Assembly (NCBI GenBank): GCA_039545315.1
Contig: BCIM01000006.1
Location: forward strand, 248,001 to 312,000
Direction of reading: 5' to 3'
DNA length: 64,000 nt
From: Kondoa malvinella
Lineage: Eukaryota > Basidiomycota > Agaricostilbomycetes > Agaricostilbales > Kondoaceae
Below the pieces are notes generated by a model. That model saw only the letters and a program-made list of their open reading frames with translations. It was not told where the DNA came from and ran no database searches. A program made the position numbers and the translations under genes. This document shows positions 47,273-58,555 of this stretch, piece after piece (the first letter of the stretch is position 1; every line of letters starts with the position of its first letter).

Positions 47273-48137
47273 TGGGAATTCGGTGTATTGGTCAGTCTTC
47301 TCGTTCTTTCGTTCTTTTCTGCTTGAATTCCGCTGACTTCTATGTTTAGGTTTTTGGTTTCCGCATTCTTGCTTCATGTATTCTTCGCTTGTCGTCAGTG
47401 CCTATACCCTGTAGATGTCGATAGTGTCTGCCGTCTGCCTGGTCAGCGCTCTAGTCTTGTGGTGGTCTCTTCAAGCGGTCGGGTCAGCAAGCGAGAAGCA
47501 ACGTGTGTCTTGTGTCATCTGCTGCGGTATTGGAGAACAGCGGCCTAGCCGGTGGTATCGCAGCTGGGAGTCCAGGGCTCGATCTTTAGTAAGTTCTGCC
47601 TTCTCCATTCTTTCTTGAGCAATGCTAACTTCGTGTCTGCAGTATCAGACCTTATCTCGCATCTACCTTCGACTCTGCCGGAGCGAGATCGGCCCCTTGC
47701 AGCGATATTGGAGAACAGCGGCTTCGCCGGTGGTATCGCTTGCTTAGAGCTCGGGACTTGATCATTAGTAAGCTCTTGCTTCTAGCTTTCGAAGCAATAC
47801 TTACTATCTATGACAGTATCAGTCTCTATCTCGCATTCACTTCGCCATATTTCCGGAGCGAGATCGGTTTCTCAGAGCCTTCATTATCCCGTTCAAGACA
47901 CACACATTTCGTAAGCCTTCATTCTTCCACCCTCCATCTTTCGCTCATCTTGTTTCTGTAGTCGTTTGCTTATTTGCGCTACTTGATGGAGCTACCTGGG
48001 ACTAGGAGTAAGGCTTTGTAGATGTCGGGCGCTCTTCGCATGGACATTTTGTTTCGTGTGCATCTTTTTGTTTCGTAGGTCGAATGTGAATGTAATGCAT
48101 CGAAGCAAAGTCAATATTATACATTGTGACTCCTGCT
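47273..48137. other. 3' region of the coiled-coil gene with exon-like duplication
   Basis: Apart from the tandem repeat, there are several donor-like (GTAAG) and acceptor-like (TGCAG, TTTAG) sites in series, as if further small exons of the upstream gene lay here. I could not build a continuous frame past the stop at 47272. No independent gene is supported. Confidence 0.4.
47522..47878 (+). repeat. Diverged tandem duplication of about 178 bp
   Basis: Two units in direct tandem, 47522-47701 and 47702-47878. Each opens with CGGTATTGGAGAACAGCGGC or a close variant, contains a splice-like block (TTAGTAAG, later CAGTATCAG), and ends with GGAGCGAGATCGG. The units have diverged at many positions. 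Confidence 0.8.
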
Positions 48138-50418
48138 TCACTTCACAGCCTCTTCTTTCTCCTTTGACTCAACATCAAACAATCCAGCCACACTCAACGC
48201 ACTAGCTTCCGCATTCGCCCGCCTAGAAATCGTTCCTTGACCACTCATCAATCTCAGACTCGCTTTCCCGCTCGCTGCACCAAAAGAAAGCACACTTCCG
48301 GCCTGAGATGGACTGATAGACGTAGCGAACTGAGAATTTGAAAAACTGCCTTTGGTCCTTGTCCGCTGTCGAGCTTTGTGGTTGCTGGGCGAAGCGGGAG
48401 GAGAGAAGGAAACCGTCGTCTCTTCAGACAAAGCTGGCATATGCTGAGGTGGGCTTGAACTGGAAGTGTCAGTTGTTGTCGTTGATGAAGACAATTCTGG
48501 AGTATGTATAGCGGACGCGAGGAAGTCGATAGGTGCGACTAGGCGAGTATTGCTTTCGATAGATGGAAAGATTTCGTGATATCTGTCATATGAGAACTGC
48601 CAATGAGCGAAGCACTCCGCTTAGCACAGTTCACACTGACCTTGCTATCATAACTCGTAACATCGAGCCAAATGTGGGTCTATCCGAATTGAGCAAGTTC
48701 GACCAGCTCGACCCACTGCGCGATGGTTTATGCTTGTGTCGAAGCTTGCTGGGCGAAGATGTTTTCGATGCGAAAGGGTTGCTTCCAGCTACATGACAGA
48801 GCGATACGTCTCGTGCTAGATCATCTGAACGTAAAAAGACGGGCGCCATGCAGACAGCGAGGTTATATGCATCCATTTTGTTCGTTACTGTACAGCTCAT
48901 CAGCTTCCGGATCGGAAGTATAAGACGGAGTGGACACGTACCCGACCGTAAGGAGATTTCATGCAGCAACTCAAGCACACTCGCCATCAAGACCACTTCA
49001 CTTTGCCCTGACTCCCTCGCGCTCAATTCCGGCAACACCCTATCCCGTATGTACTCAACTACCTCCATACTGCCATCTTCAAAATCGCTATCTCTGATCG
49101 TAGGACATCGATCTATCAGAGCATAGTCTGAACTTGTTATCACAGGCATCGGTAATTCGCGAAGAAAGGTTTTGAGCAAAGAGGCGGCTAGATGCAGGGG
49201 TGCGTCGGGACCGGAGAGGTCATATGATGAAAGATTGACTGGATGACCGCGGTCGTAGGCTTCTCGTATCGTCCGGAGAGTTGATGCTGAGGGTGATACG
49301 CGGAATATGCCTTCGGTGTTGAAGCCTGTGCAGATTCAAAGCACTCAGCTTGAACGAGCAGAAACACCCAACACTCACCTTGGTTTCTTAGCAGCTTGAT
49401 GCAGTCCTTGACTACAGCAGGTAATCCGGCATCGCCGTCTTTGCCCATTAACTGAACATGTTGCATAAGTAATGCGTAAGATCATTAAAGTAGACACTCA
49501 CATCAGCTAACGGTACTCTAAAGCAAGGTTCCTTGTTGCCTCTATCCGCCGGTAACGTGATTGACGGCTCGACTTTCAGGTTGTGCTCGTAGACCAGCGG
49601 CGGTATTTCGATGCTGCTATACATCAGATGGGCACGTCAAATGGACCGCACAGACTCACAGGGTGATATTAATATTCTCAGCTAGCTCAGAGAGGCTCGA
49701 CACAGCTTTTAGCTTTCCCTTTTTGTTGACCTGTGCAACAAGTGATTCTCATAAGCTAGTAAAGTAGCTCGAGAGCCGCCCAGCGCACCTTGCTACTGAC
49801 TATCCCATTCAGGAACAACCTCATGATCATGCGTGTCCAAAAGCCAGGATGAACGATATAAAGCCTCTGAACATTCTTGCGTGCATTACGTGACAGGGAC
49901 ATGTATCGCTGAACGAGCATAGTAGTAGATAGCGTAGCCGAAGTCGGACTAGCAAAGAAGACCAACACATAAGGCGTTGAAACGTAAGGTTCTAAGCGAG
50001 TGATGAGTCGGTCAAGGATGTCGGTCACTTTGCCTTCTTTTGGTAGGCTGCATGGGCATAACACGAGCAGGGGAAGACCTTCATCTGTAGTACCCGCTTG
50101 GAAGAAGGCGCTGTTCACTTGACTGTCCAAGCGTTCGGTCTCTTGCTCATCCAGCGTGAGTCGTGAAGTGGAAGCTCGTGGGATTTCAGAGGGAAGCTGC
50201 CATTCCGTCAAAGGTTCAGTCTCTTCTTGAGCATCATGTGCTTTACTAGACGAGAAGACTTGCTGCAGAGAAGGGCGACGCTTGGACGAAGGTTTTCGAG
50301 TCTGGGGTGCAGGTCGCGTCGAAGGGTATCTGCCAGGAATAGCAGGGGAGGTATCTGGGCTGCTGTTGTCTTGTAGCAGACTCTGCAAGTTGCGTATCGT
50401 ACTAGACACCTTGCTCAT
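48138..50418 (-). CDS. BCH/CRAL-TRIO plus RhoGAP protein (ARHGAP1-like)
   Basis: Rho-family GTPase-activating protein. From ATG 50416-50418 a polar N-terminus of about 100 residues leads to a divergent CRAL-TRIO/BCH domain (GLPLLVLCPCSLP, LDRLITRLEPYVSTPYVLVFFAS, NVQRLYIVHPGFWTRMIMRLFLNGIVSSKV). Next is the RhoGAP domain: NTEGIFRVSPSASTLRTIREAYD with the arginine finger in GIFR, LHLAASLLKTFLRELPMPVI, ASVLELLHEIS and TNKMDAYNLAVCMAPVFLRSDD. A Ser/Thr-rich tail of about 200 residues ends at 48138. This order matches p50RhoGAP-type proteins, which bind lipids or small GTPases through the BCH part and inactivate Cdc42/Rho. Introns are about 48608-48640, 49330-49378, 49470-49505 and 49660-49790. 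Confidence 0.85.
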
Positions 50419-50616
50419 GGCTGTCACGCAGGAAGGAGAGGTCAGTGCATGTCTCCGGATCCAACACAGCGGAAAGCTCTAAGCGCGAACAGATACAGTC
50501 ACAGCGTGATAAGTTCTGCAAAGTCCAATCCTTTTTGCAATGCATAATGTCTAGCTGAAACCCAATCCTTGAATTCGCATACATTATTCGCATCTCTTGC
50601 TGTGTCTTTTGACATT

Positions 50617-51531
50617 CTAGTTGATTTTGAGGAGCTCAACCTGCGTCAGGTAATCAGTTTCACGTTCGCTACGCTAATGTAGACGGGAGTAGCTGACTTC
50701 GAACTTGAGGCTATAGATAACCTGTATCAGTCAATGGTAAGCAAAACATTTAAAGCTACGTACGTCGAGTTGGCGCTGTAACGATCAAGAGACTCTCAGC
50801 TAGATCTAGAGGAGACTCTTTCGCACTCACGGGATGACTGGAGGGAAACCACGGGCTCGTATACAATATATCAGCTGCGGCTAATTGTCAGAAGTAAAGA
50901 ACTTATCATAGGCGTAGTCAGGAGTGCACGTGAGGATAGCTTTCTGCCCTACGGAGAGTTGAGGGACACCCTCATCCCATCCTGCCAGAGCGTCAGTCTT
51001 TTGGCCGGAAAATGAAATATAGCATAGTACCTCTGATAACGCGGCCGACACCAATCTCGGTTTGGAAAGGTGTACCACGGTCACTGGTGCCCACTATTAG
51101 CTAGTGATGTCCAGACCGGTGTAGGCTTACCGGGAGCTGTCGAACTTGTTTCCGCTGCAAGAAACGAGTCAGTTGCGTGATCGCGTCGTTGCGACATAGA
51201 CATACTCGAGGAGTGTGCCAACATAATGAATTTTCACACTTTTGAAGACGTTGTTATCAAGTATAACAGGGAGGAAAGAGCGCCGCACGTATCGCCCTTC
51301 TTGGGGAAGTTCTGCAAAACCAGATGATCAGCACCGCATAAAAGTGTTCAGGCTCTATATACCTGGCCATCACCAGGAGAAAGAGTTTCAATCTGTACGA
51401 TAGGTCAGACAAATCGGCGGAGCGGGAGGAAAGCGACGCACTTCTACGCCCATCTTTGGAACTGTTGCGGTAAATTGTCTGACGAAAGGTCGAACGAGAC
51501 GCTGTATCGTAGCTCGATCAGTATACTGCAT
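50617..51531 (-). CDS. FKBP12-type peptidyl-prolyl isomerase, possible dual mitochondrial/cytosolic starts
   Basis: FK506/rapamycin-binding prolyl isomerase broken into about ten tiny exons. Joined exons read [97 protein letters not shown] and LKFEVELLKIN: the whole FKBP12 fold including the drug-pocket Trp, Asp and Phe residues. Two starts are in frame. ATG 51451-51453 gives the standard protein; ATG 51529-51531 adds 26 residues rich in Arg, Gln and Thr with almost no acidic residue, like a mitochondrial presequence. The intron at 50859-50906 (48 nt) begins ATAAGT and ends TATAC; only this AT-AC joint restores YGARGF. The other introns are GT-AG. Stop TAG 50617-50619. Confidence 0.93.
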
Positions 51532-52089
51532 GCTTTGAGCAAGGAAGACAGCTGACTTGAGATCTGCAGAGAGAAATGGTGGAAGATCGAGAAAAGACTG
51601 AAGCAGAGGAGAAGAGCATGTCCACGCTTTTATACCCGTTCCAGCGAAGAGGTCAATGTGGCATTAAACGATCGCTTATGCTCGTGGCAGAACTCTAATT
51701 CATCTTTGTATGTACAAGCCTTAATTTGCCCGACAATGGAAACTTCTTACGTCTCAGCCCACATTACCTAATCCTTTCACGGCAAATTCCTTTTCTAGTT
51801 GATCTATACAGAAAGATAATGATGGCCCACTTGTACGTAGAGGAGATTGGCGCTATCTAGGTTTTTGGGCGGTCGGTCGGACGGTGACTGTAAGGCAGAT
51901 GAAGAGGGAAGCCAGAAATGGCCGAATCGACCTTCTGATGGAATGCAATTTGGCCGCGATTGCTGTTCTTGCGCTGGCTTCGCATTGGCCAGCTTGAAAC
52001 AGGAAAGCGATGTGATGCGTAATCAGTAGCCGCGAGCCGGCCCAACCTTGCTGAAGCTCATGCGATGACTCTGCTGCTAATTCAGATCG
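51532..52089. other. Intergenic stretch between FKBP12 and RSA3
   Basis: About 560 bp with no supported coding. It holds the FKBP12 promoter (a TATAAAAG at about 51630 on the minus strand fits a TATA box) and the RSA3 3' end. Confidence 0.5.
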
Positions 52090-52985
52090 CTACGAAGCCA
52101 TCTCGACGTCGTCCTGGGCTTCTACTCCGTTCGTCTGTTGCTTTTTTAATGCTTCAACGCCAACTTCGGCTGGCAGAGCCTCTTTACTTGTTCTAGCCCA
52201 TATCGAATTGATATTCTGTTGCTGCTCTTCGGCTAATGCAGCGGTCTCCATCAAAGTTGCGCCTTGACTGAGTGACGAAATGAGCATCCCAAGTCGATCA
52301 GACACGCCAGGTTCCTGTCAACCAATCTCTCGATTCAGCTACAGAGCTAGCTAGACAGGAATATGCTGACCTTGCGCATATCATCCAATTCTTTCCCAAA
52401 CTTGTTGACCACAACCTTCAAATAATGCTTCTTCAGCGCAGCCTGTTCCTCATCCCAAGCTTTTCTCTGCTCATCCGTCGGCTCCGCTACTTTATCCTCT
52501 TCCAGTTCACCCCATAACATCGGCTTGTCCCTCTTACGCGAGTCGAAATCAGGGAAACCGAAATACGGCGGTGAAGGTGATCGTTGCCTATTCGATAATT
52601 CCGGTTGTGCGAAAGGCGTAAGGACAGATGCAGCGAAAGGCGTAAGGACAGATGCAGCGGTAGAAGTAGATGCAACGGGTATGTCAAAGTTGACAGGCGT
52701 CGGATCAATGTCAGACTCGGATGAAGAAGAGTCTGACGAAGATTCTTCGCTTGAGCTGGCCTCTTCCTGTGCTGACGTTGTACCATTCGTGATTACAGCT
52801 GCTGCTGGAGGCTACACTTGCGCATAAGCCTAGACTAGTTGGGCAAATTTGGGCAGACTGACATTTTCAGCTTCAGACTCTGAAGAACTGCTCGAGCTAG
52901 ATGAAGAGAGGGAAAGCCTGCGCTTCCTTCGCCTGTTACGCTTGCGTTTTGGCTGTCCATTTTTGTCTAAAGTAGCTGCTGGCAT
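52090..52985 (-). CDS. RSA3: Ribosome assembly protein 3 (Rsa3) homologue
   Basis: Nucleolar 60S-assembly factor by domain order. ATG 52983-52985 gives MPAATLDKNGQPKRKRNRRRKRR (nuclear basic patch), then a Ser run with acidic residues (SESEAENVSLPKFAQL). Next come a Ser/Asp-rich linker, a short tandem repeat (AASVLTPF twice), SPSPPYFGFPDFDSRKRDKPMLWGELEEDK, and a C-terminal conserved block: LKKHYLKVVVNKFGKELDDMRK, an intron (about 52315-52371), then SDRLGMLISSLSQGATLME. The paired helix F.. YLKxVxxxFGxxLDxxR..SxxLxxLIxxLxQG is the Rsa3 pattern. It ends VEMAS at TAG 52090-52092. The exact joint near 52810-52850 is uncertain. Confidence 0.65.
52611..52658. repeat. Perfect 24-bp tandem duplication inside RSA3
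   Basis: The unit GAAAGGCGTAAGGACAGATGCAGC occurs twice without a mismatch (52611-52634, 52635-52658). It adds eight residues in frame, so it is a recent polymorphism-like expansion in the linker. Confidence 0.95.
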
Positions 52986-53461
52986 GGCTGCGAAGGACTT
53001 GGAGAAATTTGCTTCCAAGACCAGAGCGCAGTAGGAAGGGCAGCGCCGAGTTGGGAAGGGTATAGGGAGCTAGCAAGAGCTGCTCAAGCTGCTTGCACAG
53101 GTATACAAAGCTATCGACCGCGGCGGTATTGAGATGATCTGCAAAATGCATGTTTGGCGAAAGACGTCGAAAATGTGCTATCAAAGTAAGACATGTTGCT
53201 TCAGCCCATACGCATACTGATATCCCTAACAGCAACTTGCAGGTGCTCCATACCCCAAAACACCTTCTGATTGTAACTCATGCTCTGACAGCTCTTGCGG
53301 CAGACCTACTTGGGCAGGCTGTGGGCAGCATGTCGAACGAGCTCTTGCCGATGTGCGCATGCCACACCTCTGACTTGCACCTCTGATCCTTGTCGTCCAG
53401 GTGCCCGTCGAACAACGCTGTGTCTGCCCCAGGAACACCAACAACCGCTGCCTCCTTCAAT
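52986..53461. other. Stretch with open frames but no assignable gene
   Basis: Between RSA3 and the TRP-channel stop. Minus-strand frames (53278-53472 and 52936-53235) look partly coding but I found no splice path that gives a known protein. It could be the 3' UTR of the channel gene plus the RSA3 promoter, or a small unrecognised gene. Confidence 0.35.
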
Positions 53462-56086
53462 CTACCGACCATCGCTCTTGATCTCCTCTAGTAATTTAGT
53501 GAGAAGCGCTTGTATGCCATCAGCAGTCTGTTGCAATGTCTCGACTTTCGCAGCTAAATCCGGATCCGCTTGACTTCCTTTCGGTTTCTTCATCGAGAGT
53601 GAAGGCAACAGACTATGCAAGGCGTCCAACATGCCTACTTCAGACGCGACAGGTGAATGTGAGATGAGTTTGCTACTTTCGGGTGTAAGAGGAGGTTTAG
53701 CAGCTGAAGTGACTGGCCTTTCAAAGAGTCGTTCAGCGAGTGATTCGATGCGCGAGCTGGTCATTCTGCTGATTTGATCTGGGAGTCGGATTCCGTTCGT
53801 GTAGCGTGTGGTCGTCTTGAGTCGCTCTAGCCCAGCGAGAAACAAAAGAAGGGGAAAGCTGGTAACCTTGACAAAGGCCACATGAACCTTGTGCAAGCTG
53901 ACAATGATAACATGAGCGTCGTCACCTAGCAAACTGGCCATACTTACTATCGAGGAGTGAGCACGTATTTGAGTGGAAAGATGCTATTCGATGGATCAGC
54001 CTAAGCTCTATTCACTACACCAAACTCACAACACCACAGCAAGGATATTGGCAGGCGGGACATATTCTAGCAAAGCATCCGACTTGAGTCGTTCGAGTGT
54101 TTTGACAGCCTTTTCGAAGAGCAATTCTTGCGTTGCGCCCTTCTGCACTCGGTCAAACGAGGATGAGAGGATAGCAATGAGCATGGTGATGAGCAGAATG
54201 TTGGTATACGAGGCGTATATCGTCTGTATGGTGATAGGTCAGACGGATGCTCTATCAGACAGAAGCCAATTACATACCATTAGAATAGGGCCAAACACAT
54301 GGTGATACTGCTCTGCGACTTCAAAGCCAAGAAAGCTCGATCCAAACCATATCTAAGGCAACGTGAGCACTGCATCACCAGCTTTAAACACTTGCTTACT
54401 CTCAGCAAAAGCCACGAGATCTCCCTTATCGAACGTAACTTATTACTGAGGATATACAGCGCAAAGACAAAGCCCTGCATTTACGTAAGTACAGAACAGT
54501 ACCAAACAGGCTAGACTCACCGAGCAACTGATGGTCGCTATTCCCATAAAGTAGAAGAATTGACCAAACAAGGATTGCAGGCCCATGAAGACGATATTGG
54601 AAGATATCTAGGAGTGTAGTCAGGTCCTCCCTAAGGCTGAATCAGCAGGAAAGCTTACGAGAGATCCAGCTAGACGCTACTGTCATGTCAGAAAGTCCAG
54701 CACGCAGGCAGAATGTAAGCTTACAGGCAGCAGAACTGTAGCACTAGCTGCCAGTAGCTTGAACGAGAGAAGAGAAAGGTCATCTCTTTGCTGCTGGATG
54801 CCCGCCAAACGCAAACATCTGGCAGCACAATGAGTTCATCATATACGCCAAATAGCTAGGTACGTACAAATACGATATGAAGATGACAGAATACATCGAG
54901 TCGACCCAATTCCAGGCAGAGTTGTAGTACGTGTCACTATGATTCGATCAGAATGGCTTCATCTAGAACGGAGCGCCTGACTTTAAGAATTGGCATGCTT
55001 CATCCAACAAGAACCCGAATGACCAAAGACCGAAAGCGACTTCCCAAGCGGATACCTTGACTGAATCTTGTGCTGTCGAAGCATCAGTCTTTGTATGCGA
55101 TTGGCAGACGAGTGCTCACTGCCCAGAAAGACCATAAACAGGACGAGCATGATAAGGCTGATGCAGCCAGACTTCCATCAAAATTCATTGGTGGAGTTGA
55201 TGGGTGCGACTTACAAGTTTATCGACTCCAAAGCAACGCGTATTCGAGGGACCTGCAGTCAATCAGGCCGCGTGTTGGGTATCAAAAGAGATGCTTACCC
55301 GCAATCGATGGTGATCAAGAAAGGGACTAGTTCGAGGGTCGTACCGCTCTGCTTTTCGCAGCTTGTAGTTGTCTTCGATGAACGAAGTCCGGGCAGCCGG
55401 CAGATATGTTACGCTGCCCTTGTAGATCAAATCGACTACCTCTTGTAAGATGGGTGTAGCGATGAAAGCTTTGGCTTCAGACTGGATCGCCAATTCCAGA
55501 GCGCTGCAAGATGCTTTCCATCCATCTTCCAGCAGACTGAAAGTTGCTTAAAGAAGCTCGTGCTGGTGCGAAAGAGAACACACTCTTGCCACTGGTTATC
55601 AGACATCTTATCATGAAACATTGCTCGCTCTGACCCGGCCATTGCATCATGCTCTTGTGTCAACACTCGTATTATGGTCATGTCGTATGTCGGTGCAGCG
55701 TAGACTTAGGAGCAACTTCAATGCTGCTGCTTCAGCATAAGTTTGTTTGGCTCACGAGTAGCCAAGCGTATGCATAGTAATTCGGCAACATCTGCACGCG
55801 TAAGTTGGAGTAGACTGGATGCGACGTTGTCTTCTGCTTCTCTGAGAAAGCCGACTCGACAGAACAGCAGACAGAAGAACAGAGACGGCGTGTGAGATGT
55901 GAACAATCTATCCCTGAGCGGCCTGAGGACCGTCAGCTCGAACCCAGCTGTTCGCATCTCGTCAAAGTTGTAGACGGCATCAATACGATTGAGAATTTCT
56001 TCGCGAATGAGGTGTATGAGCTGGAAGCAGGGCTCTTCGGTGCCAGCAGCAGAAGAACCAGCAGCAGCTTGACCAGACATGGCCAT
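53462..56086 (-). CDS. TRP-type vacuolar cation channel, YVC1-like
   Basis: Fungal TRPY channel of the vacuole. ATG 56084-56086 gives MAMSGQAAAGSSAAG, then the N-terminal helical domain CFQLIHLIREEILNRIDAVYN, FLREAEDNVASSLLQLTRADVAELLCIRLA, ALELAIQSEAKAFIATPILQEVVDLIYKGSVTYLPAAR (typical of YVC1 before the first membrane helix) and YDPRTSPFLDHHRLRV. Six membrane helices are spread over many small exons from about 55260 to 54020. The last part has HVAFVKVTSFPLLLFLAGLERLKTTTRY after the pore, then a cytosolic tail with a coiled coil (DLAAKVETLQQTADGIQALLTKLLEEI) and TAG 53462-53464. The middle exons could not all be joined with certainty. It releases vacuolar calcium in response to stretch and osmotic shock. 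Confidence 0.78.
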
Positions 56087-56231
56087 TGCGTGAAAAAAGG
56101 ACAGCGGATGAAACGAGGACCGAGCGCGAATTGAGCAAGCTCTGCACATTGCGACGATAGACCAACAAGAGTACGCCTGTGAGTGCTTTGCAGGCTACTT
56201 TGCCGCGAGATTGACACTGCGAAACTCACAG

Positions 56232-58292
56232 ATGTCGTCGCGTTTAGCTCCAAGTCAAAATCAGCATGCCCATCGCAGGTCTTGGTCGAATAGCACTCGC
56301 ATATCCATGCCTGGCTCTTCGATGAACGATACGCTTACGGCCTCTGGTTCGCGCAAAGCTTCAAAACCTTTCTCGTCCCGTCATGCTGCATCACCTTTTC
56401 AGAACATACGCAGTTTTGTTCGCAGTCGACTGCGGCAGCTCCTCTTACCTCTGCTCTTCTTCATCTGCCTCGTCGTCTATCTCAGCCGCAACCGGAATGA
56501 TAGCAATTCCAGCATGTGGTCTGTACGGCAGGAAGCAGATCCTGCAACGCAAGGCGTGTACAAAGTCGATAGAGATGCTTTAGCAAAGCTCAATAAGCTG
56601 GAAAAGTACTGGGCGAAAGAAGAGGATGAGGCAGCAAAGTCGAAACGGGAAGCGGCAGGCGAAGAGCATATTCCTTTACCGCGAGAAGAGACTGTTGATG
56701 CAGACGAAGAGCGGTATATAAACCGTCAGACAGAGAAGCTTCCTGGTCAAGTCCCTCTTGTCGACCATATACCTGAACCTCCCAAGATTCCCAAAGTCAT
56801 TGTGCCGCCAGCTGGACCTATCAACCCAACACCGCCTGTCCCAGCAGCAGAGCTGGACGCACAGTTCTGTCCTGGGCAAGAAAGCTGCAAATTCCTCATA
56901 CCGGCCTTCATTGGCGAGCAAGAGACGAAAGGCCAACAGCACCTTTACCAGATGGGTCTTCTTGCGGCATCACTCAACCGAACTCTTGTTTTGACAAACG
57001 TCATACGGTCTAGGATAGGCTCTTGTTATGCCAATCCTTTCTCCTTCTACTATTCGCCAGATTCCCTACAAGACCTCGGCTTCAACACCATTACACAAAC
57101 GCAGATGCTCAGCTGGGCCGCTCAGCGATATCCTCCACCTACAGCTCAAATCATCGCAATGGGACAACCAAAGCCAGACTACCCAGCTGGAGCAATAGAA
57201 ATAGATTCAACTTCAGATCCTTCGCTGGTACCCGGTCGAGCAGAAAGAAAGCTCTGCCTCACGCCTCCCAAATCCTGGTTGAACTTCGCCGATTTCTCTC
57301 CTCTTGCCGTCTTTCCCGGTACAGGCTGGCACAAGACAGAACCATCTCGCATGAGCTTTGGAGAAGGCGTGATCAATACGCTACGAAGTCCAGAAGTCGC
57401 GCTCAAATCATCTCGCCTGCTCACCAAGCAACAGCAGAAAGATCTGTCCACCCAACTCGACACACCAGATGCGCTCGTCGTCAATTTCGAACTTCGCTAT
57501 CCTATATTATCGACCGCTACGCTGGAGCAAATGAGCTCTGAAGCAGGCAACGAATACCTTGCGTCCGCTTCTCAGATCCAGCCTTTCTCTCACTTCCCGT
57601 ATTCCTCGACCTGGATCGATCTAGCTACATCCCTTGCATCAAACCTCAAACCTTATATCGCTATTCATTGGCGACAAGAAACTCTACCCGTAGAGAACCT
57701 CTCAGCATGCACAGACGCATTATTAGAAGTCCTTCGAGATATCGCAGCTCAATACCCAACGATCCAAACAGTCTACCTCGCTACCGACTATCCGATAGAA
57801 GATCTCGAAGCAGGTCACGACGGCATGGTCGCTCATTCCGGTACTTTTGCTCGTTTGATCACAGAAGATCATCATAGAGCTATGCGAGCGTTGCTCAATT
57901 CTTTCCGGACGGATGAGGTTGGCGGATTAAAGTTGACGACTTATGAGCGGGAGCAGAAAGCGGGCAGGTTGAGTTTGCCTGAATCAGCAGAAGAAGGGAC
58001 GCATGTTGATCTAGCGCAGTTGGATTCTGGGTTGTTGGGGATAGTGGACAAGACTGTCGCTATGCAAGCGGAGGTGTTTGTTACTGGTTCAGCGGGGATA
58101 TGTGGGAAGGAGAGCAGTTTCACAAGGCAGATTATTGCGGATAGGAAGGCCAAGATGGATTTGGCAGAGGCGGAGAAGGTCGAAGGGCAAGACGCATTGG
58201 CTGAAGGAGAAGTTTGGGAGAGCGTCAGGCATTTCACCCTGCCTGAACTGGAAGTGAAGGAGGATCCTGAAGAGCCTGTTGTGGAGCCGTAG
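56232..58292 (+). CDS. O-fucosyltransferase-like type II membrane glycosyltransferase
   Basis: Single-exon protein of 686 residues from ATG 56232. A basic Ser-rich cytosolic tail of about 65 residues leads to one membrane helix (LLLPLLFFICLVVYL), a stem with acidic coiled coil (LAKLNKLEKYWAKEEDEAAK), a Pro-rich segment, then the catalytic region. There, FLIPAFIGEQETKGQQHLYQ and MGLLAASLNRTLVLTNV form the N-terminal GDP-sugar fold, with YIAIHWRQET (the Arg-containing strand typical of O-fucosyltransferases), QTVYLATDYPIE and VTGSAGICGKESSFTRQI. This matches fungal proteins annotated as O-fucosyltransferase or CigA-like. It should act in the Golgi on proteins or glycans, with donor and acceptor unproven. 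ATG 56232 directly follows a CACAG, so an upstream exon cannot be excluded. Confidence 0.75.
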   Translation: MSSRLAPSQNQHAHRRSWSNSTRISMPGSSMNDTLTASGSRKASKPFSSRHAASPFQNIRSFVRSRLRQLLLPLLFFICLVVYLSRNRNDSNSSMWSVRQEADPATQGVYKVDRDALAKLNKLEKYWAKEEDEAAKSKREAAGEEHIPLPREETVDADEERYINRQTEKLPGQVPLVDHIPEPPKIPKVIVPPAGPINPTPPVPAAELDAQFCPGQESCKFLIPAFIGEQETKGQQHLYQMGLLAASLNRTLVLTNVIRSRIGSCYANPFSFYYSPDSLQDLGFNTITQTQMLSWAAQRYPPPTAQIIAMGQPKPDYPAGAIEIDSTSDPSLVPGRAERKLCLTPPKSWLNFADFSPLAVFPGTGWHKTEPSRMSFGEGVINTLRSPEVALKSSRLLTKQQQKDLSTQLDTPDALVVNFELRYPILSTATLEQMSSEAGNEYLASASQIQPFSHFPYSSTWIDLATSLASNLKPYIAIHWRQETLPVENLSACTDALLEVLRDIAAQYPTIQTVYLATDYPIEDLEAGHDGMVAHSGTFARLITEDHHRAMRALLNSFRTDEVGGLKLTTYEREQKAGRLSLPESAEEGTHVDLAQLDSGLLGIVDKTVAMQAEVFVTGSAGICGKESSFTRQIIADRKAKMDLAEAEKVEGQDALAEGEVWESVRHFTLPELEVKEDPEEPVVEP

Positions 58293-58555
58293 TGTATGGA
58301 CTATTATGTTTTGCGTTCAGTCGCATACATGCACTTTCACTTGCCAGTCTTCTCTAAACCATGATCTTGGTTCAATTCGAAGCGTGCTGGAACCAACAAG
58401 GCCCTCTTATGGCCGAGATTAATAATGACAACAGTGACTGCCGATTCTCGTCTTCTAGCTTCATCTTAGCAGAGATGTTGAAGTACAGCAGGGAATTTCT
58501 TCTTGCTTTCTCCCCTTTCCATTCAATGTGTTCATCTCGTAAATCTTTGTCTGTG

